64,000 nt of DNA, taken from contig NZ_OBDY01000001.1 of the NCBI RefSeq assembly GCF_900215205.1, forward strand, positions 1,174,786-1,238,785, given 5' to 3'. Positions 50,164 to 60,118 of this stretch are shown piece after piece. The position numbers and the translations under genes are program-made. Position 1 is the first letter of the stretch, and the number at the start of each line of letters is the position of its first letter. The stretch comes from Paractinoplanes atraurantiacus. Lineage in GTDB: Bacteria; Actinomycetota; Actinomycetes; Mycobacteriales; Micromonosporaceae. The notes beneath the pieces were generated by a model, which ran no database searches, was not told where the DNA came from, and saw nothing but the letters and a program-made list of their open reading frames with translations.

Positions 50164-51720
50164 GTGCGGATCACGGGCACTGGGCACGCGAGCATGCGGA
50201 TCGACACCGCCGCCGGCAGCATTCTGTGCGATCCGTGGGTCAATCCCGCATTTTTCGCATCATGGTTCCCATTCCCGGACAACTCGCAGCTCGACTGGGA
50301 GACCCTGGGCGACGTCGACTACCTCTACGTGTCGCACCTGCACCGCGACCACTTCGACGCCAAGCACCTCAAGCGCTACATCAACAAAAAGGCGACGGTG
50401 CTGCTGCCGGAATATCCGACCAGCCAGCTCGAGGACGAGCTGCGCGAGCTGGGCTTCACCAGCTTCCTGCGGACCAAGTCGGACGAGGTGCACGAGCTCG
50501 ACGGCGGCCTGAAGATCATGATCCAGGCGCTGATCAGCCCGACCGACGGCCCGATCGGCGACTCCTCGCTGTGGGTCGAGCACGACGGCATCCGGGTGCT
50601 CAACCAGAACGACGCCCGCCCCTCCGACCTGAGCCGCTTCGCCGAGCTCGGTCACGTGCACGCGCACATGCTCCAGTTCTCCGGCGCGATCTGGTACCCG
50701 ATGGTCTACGAGCTGCCCGACGCCGCCAAGACCGCGTTCGGCAAGCAGAAGCGCGACCGCCAGTTCGACCGCACCTGGCGCTACATCGACGACCTGAAGG
50801 CCGACCACGTCTTCCCGATCGCCGGCCCGCCCTGCTTCCTCGACGACGAGCTCTACCAGTTCAACGACATCTTCGGTGACGAGGGCAACATCTTCCCCGA
50901 CCAGTCGGTCTTCATGACCGAGTACGCCAAGGTCGGCGGCACGAACGGCATCGTCCTGCTCCCGGGTTCCGTGACGGAAATGTCCGAAAAGGGGGCCACC
51001 ACAACGCATCCGGTCCCGGTCGACGAGTTCTTCGCCAACAAGAAGCAGCACCTCGAGGAGATGCGCGAGCGCAAGGCCCCGATCATCGAGGCCGAGAAAG
51101 CGTCCTGGCGCCACCCCGAGATCGACGTGCTGGGTGAGCTCAAGAAGCGCATCGAGCCCCTGCTCGAAGAGTCCATCTACATGGCGCAGGGCGTCGGCGG
51201 CCCGGTCCGTTTCGACTTCACCGACAGCTTCGGCCCGACCGGCGAGATCCTCGAGTCGATCGTCGTCGACTTCCCCGGCAAGCAGGTCCGCCCGTACGCC
51301 GACGAAAAGGTCCGCTACCGCTTCAAGACCGGCCGCGCCCTGGTCGAGCACCTCATTCACATCGACGAGGGTGACTGGGTCAACTCGCTGTTCCTGAGCT
51401 GCCGCTTCTCCGCCGCGCGCATCGGGCAGTACAACGAATTCGTCTACGCGTTCTTCAAGTGCCTCTCCGAGGAGCGCCTGCAATACGCCGAGGGCTGGTA
51501 CGACGAGCACGAGAAGGCCGTCGAGGCCGAGGACACGCAATTCGGCGACTGGACCGTCCAGCGGCGCTGCCCGCATCTCAAGGCCGACCTCAGCCGCTTC
51601 GGCATGGTGGACGGAAACGTCCTCACGTGCCAGCTGCACGGCTGGAAATTCGACCTCCCCAGCGGCCGGTGCCTCACGAGTGTCGGTCACAAGATCCGGG
51701 CGACGAAAAACGCCGAATAA
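50164..51720 (+). CDS. namH: Rieske/MBL-fold protein, probable UDP-MurNAc hydroxylase NamH
   Basis: 518 residues from GTG, with gggag upstream. The N-terminal ~270 residues are a metallo-beta-lactamase-like fold (ILCDPWVNP, YVSHLHRDHFDAKHL, HVHAHMLQFSG), and the C-terminus is a Rieske domain: RRCPHLKADLSRF and LTCQLHGWKFDLPSGRC give the CxH...CxxH ligands of a 2Fe-2S cluster (about 470-495). This architecture and length match mycobacterial NamH (Rv3818) and animal CMP-Neu5Ac hydroxylase. NamH hydroxylates UDP-MurNAc to UDP-MurNGlyc in the cytoplasm. It fits a Micromonosporaceae host, known for glycolylated muramic acid. Another Rieske hydroxylase is possible. Confidence 0.8.
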   Translation: MRITGTGHASMRIDTAAGSILCDPWVNPAFFASWFPFPDNSQLDWETLGDVDYLYVSHLHRDHFDAKHLKRYINKKATVLLPEYPTSQLEDELRELGFTSFLRTKSDEVHELDGGLKIMIQALISPTDGPIGDSSLWVEHDGIRVLNQNDARPSDLSRFAELGHVHAHMLQFSGAIWYPMVYELPDAAKTAFGKQKRDRQFDRTWRYIDDLKADHVFPIAGPPCFLDDELYQFNDIFGDEGNIFPDQSVFMTEYAKVGGTNGIVLLPGSVTEMSEKGATTTHPVPVDEFFANKKQHLEEMRERKAPIIEAEKASWRHPEIDVLGELKKRIEPLLEESIYMAQGVGGPVRFDFTDSFGPTGEILESIVVDFPGKQVRPYADEKVRYRFKTGRALVEHLIHIDEGDWVNSLFLSCRFSAARIGQYNEFVYAFFKCLSEERLQYAEGWYDEHEKAVEAEDTQFGDWTVQRRCPHLKADLSRFGMVDGNVLTCQLHGWKFDLPSGRCLTSVGHKIRATKNAE

Positions 51721-52117
51721 ATCGATGTCGTAGCGGGGTGGGGCGTACAGACCGCTGCTCCCGCCGAGGGCTCGGGCGGGGCGAGCTGGTCGCTGCGCGC
51801 CCAGAGCGCTCACCCCACCCGAGCGACGTGCGTAAGTGGTCACCCTCGAGAGCCAAAGCCACCTCCCGGCCCGAGGCGCGAGCCCCGACTCACCAGCCGC
51901 CCGGGACTTCACCGGCCCGGCGCCCTGGCACCCTCGTCGACCGGTTCGTGGCCACGACCGCCCAGCCTCGCGGGGCGCGGCGACCTCGATAGCGGCCGCG
52001 CCGGCCCTGGTCGTCGCGGCCGGCCGGTCGCAGCGTTGGACCGAACCGTGCCGGAAGACGCGCATGGACAGGTATCAGGGGGCGGGGCCTCCCGGCTGAT
52101 CAGCTCAACAGGCCTGG
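51721..52117. other. Intergenic stretch without a credible gene
   Basis: About 400 bp between namH and the terminator of the convergent oxidoreductase gene. Open frames here lack ribosome sites, conserved motifs and consistent codon bias. No tRNA or strong hairpin noted besides the one that follows. Confidence 0.5.
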
Positions 52118-52148
52118 GCGGCCCCGTCTCGTGGGGAGGCGGGGCCGC
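52118..52148 (-). terminator. Hairpin after the FAD oxidoreductase gene
   Basis: 9-bp perfect stem gcggccccg / cggggccgc with a 13-nt loop, 16 nt beyond the stop of the minus-strand gene ending at 52165. No T-run. Confidence 0.55.
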
Positions 52149-52164
52149 GGTGTGGGCGGTGGCG

Positions 52165-53763
52165 CTAGGCGACGCCCAGGTCCTTCAGGATGCGCTTGGC
52201 CACGTTGTGGCCGGCGGCGCCGATGACGCTGCCGGCCGGGTGGGTGCCGGCCGAGCCCGCGTACAGGCCGTCGAGGCCGGTGAAGTACGGCATGCGCTCG
52301 TTGAAGGCGACCGTGTTGTCCACGTGGTGGATGTGGCCGCCGGTGATGCCGAAGTGCTCCTCGATGCCGGGCGGGGTCAGCGGCATCGTGTCGACGACCA
52401 GGTCGCGGGTGCCGGGCGCGTACCGCTCGGCGATGTCCAGCATCTTGTCGACGTAGCCCGGCAGCTCGGCCTCCCAGGTCGAGCCGGCCGGCTGGTAGGG
52501 CACCGACTGCACGAACAGCGCCGACGAGTGGTGGCCCTCGGCGTCGCGCAGCGACGGGTCGACCGTCGTGTGCAGGTACCACTCGATCGTCGGCTCTTCG
52601 GGGAGCCGCCCGGCCTGGACGTCGGCCCACATGGCGCGCAGCGCGGCCATCGGTGAGTCGGTGCCGGGGACGCCGGCCAGGCCGGCCGAGCCGGGCAGCA
52701 GGTGGATGGTGGAGCCGAACGGCGACGGGCTGCCGGCCGGGAGGCACGAGAACCGGGGCAGGCCCCGCAGCGCCATATTGATCTTCAGGGTGGTGCCCGT
52801 CTTGCGGACTGAGGCCATGTGGTCGGTCAGCGACGAGGGCAGGGTGCCCGAGGGCACCAGGTCGATCAGGCGGTACGGGTCGCAGCTGCCGAGCACGACC
52901 CGGGCCGCGATCGAGCGGCCGTCGGCCAGCACGACGCCGCTCGCGGCCCCGCCGTCGACGGTCACCGAGGCCACCGGGGCATCAGTGAGGATCTGCGCCC
53001 CGGCGGCCCGCGCGGCGTCGGCGAAGACGCGCGACACCGTGCCCATGCCGCCCTCGGCGATCATCCAGGTGCCGTCCGAGCCGGGCAGGCGGCACATGTT
53101 GTGCACCAGGAAGTTGTGGCCGGTGCCGGGGTCGTCGGGGCCCGCGTTCAGGCCGGACAGCCCGTCGGTCACCGCGTACATGCTCATCAGCAGTTCGCTC
53201 TTGAAGCCGAACCGGGCCAGATAGTCGGCGACCGAACCCCGTACGAGATCAACGAATGTGCTCTGAAGCTGGGGCCGGATGTGCCGGTCGGCGATCTCCT
53301 CGACCGTGCCCGGCTCCTCGAGCCACGCCGGGGCCAGGTCGGACCGCAGCGCCGCGATCTCGACGGCGAGCTGCTCGTCGGCCGCGACGTCGCGGCGCGA
53401 GAAGAAGCGCTCGAGCTGGGCCCGGGTGGCCGCCTGGTCACGCCCGAACAGCAGATGGGGCGAGCCGGCCGGCCCGGGCGTGGGGAGGAAGTAGTGCGGG
53501 TCTCGGCGCAACACGGGGATGTCGACGTCGAGAGTGCGCAGCAGCTCGGGCGGCATCAGCCCGAGCAGGTAGGAACCGGTGGACTGACCCAAACCGGGTG
53601 CGGCCGGGAAGGGCCGCTCGGTGCGCGTGGCACCGCCGATCACGTTCGCCGCCTCGAGCACGGTGACGCTCAGGCCGGCACGCGCCAGCAGGATCGCGGA
53701 GACGAGGCCGTTGTGGCCCGCTCCGATGATCACCACGTCGGAGCGCAGGGGGAGAGTGGTCAT
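52165..53763 (-). CDS. FAD-dependent oxidoreductase of the phytoene desaturase (CrtI)-like family
   Basis: 532 residues. N-terminal FAD-binding GxGxxG in VVIIGAGHNGLVSAILLARA followed by LEAANVIGGATRTE, a central MIAEGGMGTVSRVFADAARA (second nucleotide-contact strand) and a C-terminal LDGLYAGSAGTHPAGSVIGA. The family includes carotenoid desaturases/isomerases and many uncharacterised amine-oxidase-like proteins. No carotenoid genes are near; a role on a lipid or retinol-like substrate is possible. Confidence 0.87.
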   Translation of the reverse strand: MTTLPLRSDVVIIGAGHNGLVSAILLARAGLSVTVLEAANVIGGATRTERPFPAAPGLGQSTGSYLLGLMPPELLRTLDVDIPVLRRDPHYFLPTPGPAGSPHLLFGRDQAATRAQLERFFSRRDVAADEQLAVEIAALRSDLAPAWLEEPGTVEEIADRHIRPQLQSTFVDLVRGSVADYLARFGFKSELLMSMYAVTDGLSGLNAGPDDPGTGHNFLVHNMCRLPGSDGTWMIAEGGMGTVSRVFADAARAAGAQILTDAPVASVTVDGGAASGVVLADGRSIAARVVLGSCDPYRLIDLVPSGTLPSSLTDHMASVRKTGTTLKINMALRGLPRFSCLPAGSPSPFGSTIHLLPGSAGLAGVPGTDSPMAALRAMWADVQAGRLPEEPTIEWYLHTTVDPSLRDAEGHHSSALFVQSVPYQPAGSTWEAELPGYVDKMLDIAERYAPGTRDLVVDTMPLTPPGIEEHFGITGGHIHHVDNTVAFNERMPYFTGLDGLYAGSAGTHPAGSVIGAAGHNVAKRILKDLGVA

Positions 53764-53804
53764 GGCTTGGGAGCGTAGCGCGCTGTTATGTGAAGATCAC
53801 TCCG

Positions 53805-54617
53805 CTAATCGGCGCGAAATCTGGCGGTCTGATACAGGCTGGCACTCCGTGTGGCCGCATATCCGGCGAGCACAATCACATGGAACAGATACAGCCAGAG
53901 CCCCACGGCGATCGTTCCGCCGATCGCGTCGAACCCGCCGAAGGGCGCGCCCAGGTCGAGCGGCAGGGAACAGAACAGCACGAAGCCGTGCAGAAAGCCG
54001 GACAGGTTGGCCGCGGTGAAGGACCCGATGAGGATGGTCGACAGCCATCGGGGACGGCCCGGGGCCACGTACCGGTAGACCCAGATCACCACCGGCGTGA
54101 GCAGCAGCCAGCAGGCCAGGAACGACAAGACCACGCCCAGTACGGAGTACCAGCCGCCGCGCACCCAGAGCCCGCTGGTCGACGGCAGGGCCAGGAACAT
54201 CGCCAGCAGCAGGGCCGGGGCGGCGGCCAGGATCGGCAGCCACAGCAGGCGTCCCCGCCAGCCGACGAGAGGTTCGCTGCCGGGCGCTCGCAACGAGACG
54301 AAGGCCCGGCGCAGCCCTTCGCCGTAGAAGGTGGCCGGCAGCAGGCTGGCGAGCGCGAACCACGGCGTCAGGTGCAGCCCGGCGTCGATCAGGGCGGAGA
54401 GGGCCCGCGGCGCGCCGATCTCGCTCGGCAGCGCGTTGATCGTGTGGCCGGTGAGACGGCGTACCCGATCGGCCCCCGCGATCAAGCCGGTGACCCAGAT
54501 GGCCAGCAAAGCGATCGGAACCACCGCGATTCCGGCGTAAAAGGTGACCGCGGCGGCGTGCAACGCGAGGTCACGCCCCTTCAATGGCCGAAAGAGGGAG
54601 ATCAACCACTGGGGCAT
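53805..54617 (-). CDS. YihY/virulence-factor BrkB-family membrane protein
   Basis: 270 residues with six membrane segments. The pattern [60 protein letters not shown] and [17 protein letters not shown] is typical of YihY/BrkB (once called RNase BN). These are inner-membrane proteins, probably transporters or lipid-active; the true function is unsettled. It starts 70 bp from the divergent dxr gene. Confidence 0.85.
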   Translation of the reverse strand: MPQWLISLFRPLKGRDLALHAAAVTFYAGIAVVPIALLAIWVTGLIAGADRVRRLTGHTINALPSEIGAPRALSALIDAGLHLTPWFALASLLPATFYGEGLRRAFVSLRAPGSEPLVGWRGRLLWLPILAAAPALLLAMFLALPSTSGLWVRGGWYSVLGVVLSFLACWLLLTPVVIWVYRYVAPGRPRWLSTILIGSFTAANLSGFLHGFVLFCSLPLDLGAPFGGFDAIGGTIAVGLWLYLFHVIVLAGYAATRSASLYQTARFRAD

Positions 54618-54687
54618 GCACAGGGACGTACCCAGTTATCCACAGGCCGACGCGAGCGATCTCCGGCGATCCGGGAAGATGGGCGGC

Positions 54688-55896
54688 ATGCGCGACCTAG
54701 TCCTGCTCGGCTCGACCGGATCCATCGGCACTCAGGCCATCGACATCGTGCGGCGCAACCCCGGCCGGTTCCGGGTGGTCGCCCTCGGCGCCGGCGGCGG
54801 CAACGTCGCGCTGCTCGCCGCCCAGGCCCTCGAGCTGGGCGTCGACGTGGTCGGCGTGGCCCGCTCCTCGGTCGTCCAGGATCTCCAGCTCGCCTTCTAC
54901 GCCGAGGCGCAGCGGCGTGGCTGGGCCACCGGCGACTTCAAGCTGCCCAAGATCGTGGCCGGTCCCGACGCGATGACCGAGCTCGCCCGCTGGCCGTGCG
55001 ACGTCGTGCTCAACGGCGTGGTCGGCAGCCTCGGCCTGGCACCGACCCTGGCCGCCCTCGAGTCGGGCCGGGTGCTCGCCCTGGCCAACAAGGAGTCACT
55101 GGTCGCCGGGGGCCCGCTGGTCCGCCGCATCGCCAAGCCGGGCCAGATCGTCCCGGTCGACTCGGAGCATTCGGCGCTCGCGCAGTGCCTGCGCGGCGGC
55201 AGCCGCGAAGAGGTGCGCCGGCTCGTACTGACCGCCAGCGGGGGAGCGTTCCGCGGCCGCCGCCGCGAGGAGCTGACGAATGTCACACCTGAGGAAGCGC
55301 TGAAACATCCGACCTGGGACATGGGCCCGGTCGTGACGATCAACTCGGCCACGATGGTCAACAAGGCGCTCGAGGTGATCGAGGCGCACGAGCTGTTCGC
55401 CGTGCCGTACGACGACATCGAGGTCATGGTCCACCCGCAGTCGGTGATCCACTCGATGGTCGAGTTCACCGACGGGTCGACGCTGGCCCAGGCCAGCCCG
55501 CCCGACATGCGGCTGCCGATCGCGCTGGCCCTGGCCTGGCCCGAGCGGGTGCCGGGCGCGGCCGCTGCCGTCGACTGGAGCCAGGCCCACAACTGGGAGT
55601 TCCGCCCGCTCGACGAGGAGGCGTTCCCGGCCGTCCGGCTGGCCAAGCAGGCCGGCCGCGAGGGGCGCTGCCGCCCGGCCATCTACAACGCGGCCAACGA
55701 GGAGTGTGTGGCCGCTTTCGTCGCCGGTCGGCTACCTTTTCTGGGCATCGTCGACACGCTCGCGGAGGTGCTCGCGACGGCCCCGGATTTTGCCGAGCCG
55801 GGTACCGTCGAGGAAGTGCTCGCCGCCGAGAATTGGGCGCGCGCCCAGGCACATGACGTGATCGCCAGGCTTGATACTGCGGCAAAAGGAGCTTGA
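54688..55896 (+). CDS. dxr: 1-deoxy-D-xylulose 5-phosphate reductoisomerase
   Basis: 402 residues from ATG 54688 (gggaag 9 nt upstream; ATG 54679 also in frame). NADPH site [16 protein letters not shown], then [54 protein letters not shown]. It makes MEP, the committed step of non-mevalonate isoprenoid synthesis. Its stop shares one base with the protease gene. ispG, also of this pathway, is two genes on. Confidence 0.96.
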   Translation: MRDLVLLGSTGSIGTQAIDIVRRNPGRFRVVALGAGGGNVALLAAQALELGVDVVGVARSSVVQDLQLAFYAEAQRRGWATGDFKLPKIVAGPDAMTELARWPCDVVLNGVVGSLGLAPTLAALESGRVLALANKESLVAGGPLVRRIAKPGQIVPVDSEHSALAQCLRGGSREEVRRLVLTASGGAFRGRRREELTNVTPEEALKHPTWDMGPVVTINSATMVNKALEVIEAHELFAVPYDDIEVMVHPQSVIHSMVEFTDGSTLAQASPPDMRLPIALALAWPERVPGAAAAVDWSQAHNWEFRPLDEEAFPAVRLAKQAGREGRCRPAIYNAANEECVAAFVAGRLPFLGIVDTLAEVLATAPDFAEPGTVEEVLAAENWARAQAHDVIARLDTAAKGA

Positions 55897-57176
55897 TGCT
55901 GTACTGGCTGGGTGTCGCCGCGTTCGCGCTGGCCATCCTGATCTCGGTGAGCCTCCACGAGGCCGGTCACATGATCACTGCCAAGCGATTCGGCATGAAG
56001 GTGACCCGGTACTTCGTGGGTTTCGGCCCCACTGTCTTCTCGTTCCGGCGAGGTGAGACGGAGTACGGCCTCAAGGCGATCCCGCTCGGCGGCTTCTGCA
56101 AGATCGTCGGCATGACGCCGCAGGACGACGACGTCGCCCCCGAGGACCAGCCGCGCGCCATGTGGCGGTTCCCGGTCTGGAAGCGGACGATCGTGATGTC
56201 CGCTGGCTCGATCACCCACTTCCTGCTGGCCATCGTGGCCACCTGGATCGCCGCGTTCACGTTCGGCCTGCAGAACACGTCGTACCCGACGACCACCGCC
56301 CTCCAGCTCAAGGAACGGCCTGTCATCGACGCGCCGGCCTGCGTCTGGGCGGGCACGGCTCCGGCCGGGGCCACGGCCGACAACTGCAAGCCCGGTGTGA
56401 ACGGCGCCATCGCCGGCCCGGCCTACGCGGCCGGCATCCGCGACGGCGACCTGATCACCAACGTCGGCGGCACGCCGATCACCACGTACGGCGACCTGGT
56501 CAACAAGATCCGCTCGCTGCCGGCCGGCAAGGTCGCCTTCGAGTACTCCCGCGACGGCGTCCCCGGCAAGGCCGAGGTCAACCTGGTCAGTGCCGAGCGC
56601 GCGGCGATCACCGACGAGAGCGACGACGCCAAGACCACCACCGTGTCGATCGCGGCCATCGGCTGGGACGACCCGAGCATCCCGGGCATCATCAAATACA
56701 ACGTGGCCTCGGCCGTGCCCGCGACCTTCGACTACAGCTGGTACCTGGTCGAGAACACGTTCGAGGCGATGAAGCGGATCCCCGACAAGATCCCCGCCCT
56801 GTGGCACTCGATCACCGGCGACGAGCGCGACCCGAACACCCCGATCAGCGTGGTCGGCGCCAGCCGGCTCGGCGGCGAGGCCCTGGCCAACGGCGTGCCG
56901 CAGCTGTTCCTCACGATCTTCATCTCGCTCAACGTGTTCATCGGCATCTTCAACCTGCTGCCGCTGCTCCCGCTCGACGGCGGGCACATCGCCATCGCCT
57001 GGTACGAGCGGGTGCGCTCCTGGCTCTACGCCCGCCTCAAGAAGCCCGACCCGGGCCGCGTCGACTACTACAAACTGATGCCTGTCACGTACGCAGTCAT
57101 CTTGATCGGTGGTGCGTTCACCCTGCTGACCGTCACCGCCGACATCGTCAACCCGATCACGATCTTCAACAGGTGA
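55896..57176 (+). CDS. rip1: Site-2 protease (Rip1/RseP family)
   Basis: 426 residues from ATG 55896. Zn site HEAGH (residues ~21-25) in the first membrane helix, a PDZ domain (AGIRDGDLITNVGGTPITTY), and the second Zn site LPLLPLDGGHIAIAW. A long C-terminal membrane part follows. It cleaves anti-sigma factors and other substrates within the membrane; in M. tuberculosis Rip1 (Rv2869c) lies between dxr and ispG in the same order. Confidence 0.94.
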   Translation: MLYWLGVAAFALAILISVSLHEAGHMITAKRFGMKVTRYFVGFGPTVFSFRRGETEYGLKAIPLGGFCKIVGMTPQDDDVAPEDQPRAMWRFPVWKRTIVMSAGSITHFLLAIVATWIAAFTFGLQNTSYPTTTALQLKERPVIDAPACVWAGTAPAGATADNCKPGVNGAIAGPAYAAGIRDGDLITNVGGTPITTYGDLVNKIRSLPAGKVAFEYSRDGVPGKAEVNLVSAERAAITDESDDAKTTTVSIAAIGWDDPSIPGIIKYNVASAVPATFDYSWYLVENTFEAMKRIPDKIPALWHSITGDERDPNTPISVVGASRLGGEALANGVPQLFLTIFISLNVFIGIFNLLPLLPLDGGHIAIAWYERVRSWLYARLKKPDPGRVDYYKLMPVTYAVILIGGAFTLLTVTADIVNPITIFNR

Positions 57177-57182
57177 TGTGAA

Positions 57183-58355
<1,173 letters not shown>

Positions 58356-58368
58356 CGCGCGCCACGAA

Positions 58369-58401
58369 CGACAGGCCCCGCCGTTTCGGCGGGGCCTGTC
58401 G
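58369..58401 (+). terminator. Terminator after ispG
   Basis: 15-bp perfect stem cgacaggccccgccg / cggcggggcctgtcg with a TTT loop, 13 nt after the stop, followed by cgttt. It ends the dxr-rip1-ispG operon. Confidence 0.85.
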
Positions 58402-58554
58402 CGTTTCAGGGTTCGGTGAGCGCGCGGACGAGAGGTGCCGGAAGAGGTGCACCCAGTTCGTCGGCGTGGGCGGGGTGGCTAGGAGGAACGGAAAAGGCTG
58501 TACGCCTTCCCCGGTGTTCGGCCGTCGGCCGGGAACTCCGGTCGGCCGCACGGC

Positions 58555-59154
58555 CTACTCGCTGTCGGCGAGGATGGCGTACAGCTTGCGCTTGGTCTCG
58601 TTCAGCACCTCGAGCGCCTTCTGGCGCTGCTCGTCGGTGCCGGAGAAACCGACCTGCTTCAGGGCGCCCAGGATGCCGGCGGCGGCGTCGCGGAAGTCCT
58701 GCACCTGCGACATGGTGTCGTCGCCGATGCGGGCCCACGGCGGGTTCTCCGCGGCTGCCTCGGCCTCGGGACGGCCGTCGGCGGTCAGGTGGTAGCTCTT
58801 GCGCCCACCGTTCGCCTCGGCCTCGATGAGGCCCTCGTCCTCGAGCAGTTGCAGCGTCGGGTAGACCGAGCCGGGGCTCGGGCGCCAGATGCCGTTCGTG
58901 CGGGAGTCGAGCTCCTGGATCATCTCGTAGCCGTGCATCGGCCGCTCCAGAAGCAGCGCCAGCACGGCCGGGCGGACGTTGAGGCGCTGACCGCGGCCGC
59001 CGCGGCGCTGACCGCGACCGCCGGGGCCACCGAACGGGCCGCCGGGGCCGAAGCCGCCGAAGTCGGGACCGCCACCGCCGAACGGGAAACCGCCCGGGAA
59101 GCCGAAGCCGCCGCGGTGGCGGCGTCCGTGGGGACCTTCGTGGGTGTACCTCAT
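58555..59154 (-). CDS. PadR-family transcriptional regulator with Gly-rich N-terminus
   Basis: 199 residues from ATG 59154 (ggagaaggtc upstream; the frame is open further but unsupported). Residues 1-55 are a Gly/Phe/Arg-rich low-complexity tail (GGFGFPGGFPFGGGGPDFGG). The PadR winged helix follows: LNVRPAVLALLLERPMHGYE, MIQELDSRTNGIWRPSPGSV, YPTLQLLEDEGLIEAEANGG, RKSYHLTADG. A C-terminal dimerisation helix ends it. PadR proteins of the short class often bind drugs and control transporters, but no transporter is adjacent on this strand. It probably controls itself through the palindrome at 59175-59195. Confidence 0.9.
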   Translation of the reverse strand: MRYTHEGPHGRRHRGGFGFPGGFPFGGGGPDFGGFGPGGPFGGPGGRGQRRGGRGQRLNVRPAVLALLLERPMHGYEMIQELDSRTNGIWRPSPGSVYPTLQLLEDEGLIEAEANGGRKSYHLTADGRPEAEAAAENPPWARIGDDTMSQVQDFRDAAAGILGALKQVGFSGTDEQRQKALEVLNETKRKLYAILADSE

Positions 59155-59174
59155 GACCTTCTCCGATCTGTTGT

Positions 59175-59195
59175 CGATAGTTAGACGATATATCG
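59175..59195 (-). promoter_or_regulatory. Candidate PadR operator/promoter
   Basis: The perfect palindrome cgatatatcg (59186-59195) and a second half-site cgata at 59175 form CGATA-N11-TATCG, 21 nt upstream of the PadR ATG. It is AT-rich against its surroundings and overlaps where a -10 would lie. Confidence 0.5.
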
Positions 59196-59278
59196 GCAAC
59201 GCATCGGCGACAAGGGTTTCTTCGAAGGAGGGGGTTGCGACGGGTGTGGGCCGGGGTGGATCTGGCAATGTGATACCT

Positions 59279-60118
59279 GTGCTGACGGTGCCGATTCGCC
59301 AGCTCGGTGAGTCCGAGCGCGCGGCGGTCGAGAAGATCCTCGACCGCGACCCCTACGCCGGCGCCCAGATCGCCGAGCGGGTGGCGGCGCACGGCCTGAA
59401 CTGGTGGCGCTCCGACGGGCGGATCTTCGGGTATGGGCCCGGCCGCCGCGTCGAGTCCATCATCTGGTCGGGCGCCCATCTGGTGCCGCTCTGCGCCACC
59501 CCGCCCGCGACCGCCGCGTTCGCCGACATGCTGGGGGCCGAGCCGCGCATCTGTTCGTCCATCATCGGCCGCTCCGAGCAGGTCCTCGACCTGTGGGACC
59601 GGCTCGGCGGCCACTGGGGCAAGGCACGCGAGGTGCGCCCCGACCAGCCGCTGCTGGTCGCCGACCGCGACCCGGTGGTGCCGCCCGACCCCGAGGTGCG
59701 CCTGGTCCGGCCGGGCGAGGTCGACCAGCTCTTCCCGGCCGCCGTGTCCATGTACACCGAGGAGGTCGGCGTCTCGCCGCTGCTCGACGACGGCGGCCGC
59801 GGCTATCGGCGGCGCATCGCGGAGCTGGTCAAGGGCAAGCGGGCGTACGCGCGCTTCGTCGGCGACCGGGTCATCTTCAAGGCCGAGCTGGCCATCGTCA
59901 CCCGGCGCACGACCCAGGTGCAGGGCGTATGGGTCGACCCGGAATACCGAGGCCGGGGCCTGGCCGCCCCCGCCATGGCCGCCGTCGTCCGCGACGCGCT
60001 GCGGCGGGTGGCGCCCACGGTGAGTCTTTACGTGAACGACTACAACGCGCCGGCCCGCCGCGTCTACGCGCGGACCGGTTTCGTCTCGGCCGGCAGTTTC
60101 GCGACCGTGTTGTTCTAG
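59279..60118 (+). CDS. DUF4081/GNAT acetyltransferase (M. tuberculosis Rv2867c-like)
   Basis: 279 residues from GTG 59279 (VLTVPIRQLGESE), the family's usual start; GTG 59246 after gaaggaggggg is an alternative. An N-terminal DUF4081 domain (ILDRDPYAGAQIAERV, RSDGRIFGYGPGR, ICSSIIGRSEQVLDLWDRL) precedes a GNAT domain with the CoA loop VDPEYRGRGLAAPAM and LYVNDYNAPARRVYARTGF. The neighbour of ispG in mycobacteria is the same type. Substrate unknown. Its stop overlaps the next gene by 4 bp. Confidence 0.87.
   Translation: MLTVPIRQLGESERAAVEKILDRDPYAGAQIAERVAAHGLNWWRSDGRIFGYGPGRRVESIIWSGAHLVPLCATPPATAAFADMLGAEPRICSSIIGRSEQVLDLWDRLGGHWGKAREVRPDQPLLVADRDPVVPPDPEVRLVRPGEVDQLFPAAVSMYTEEVGVSPLLDDGGRGYRRRIAELVKGKRAYARFVGDRVIFKAELAIVTRRTTQVQGVWVDPEYRGRGLAAPAMAAVVRDALRRVAPTVSLYVNDYNAPARRVYARTGFVSAGSFATVLF

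Noticed and set aside
50260-52065. Long open frame antisense to namH
   Set aside because: High-GC shadow: it lies wholly opposite a gene with recognised Rieske and MBL motifs and has no motif of its own.
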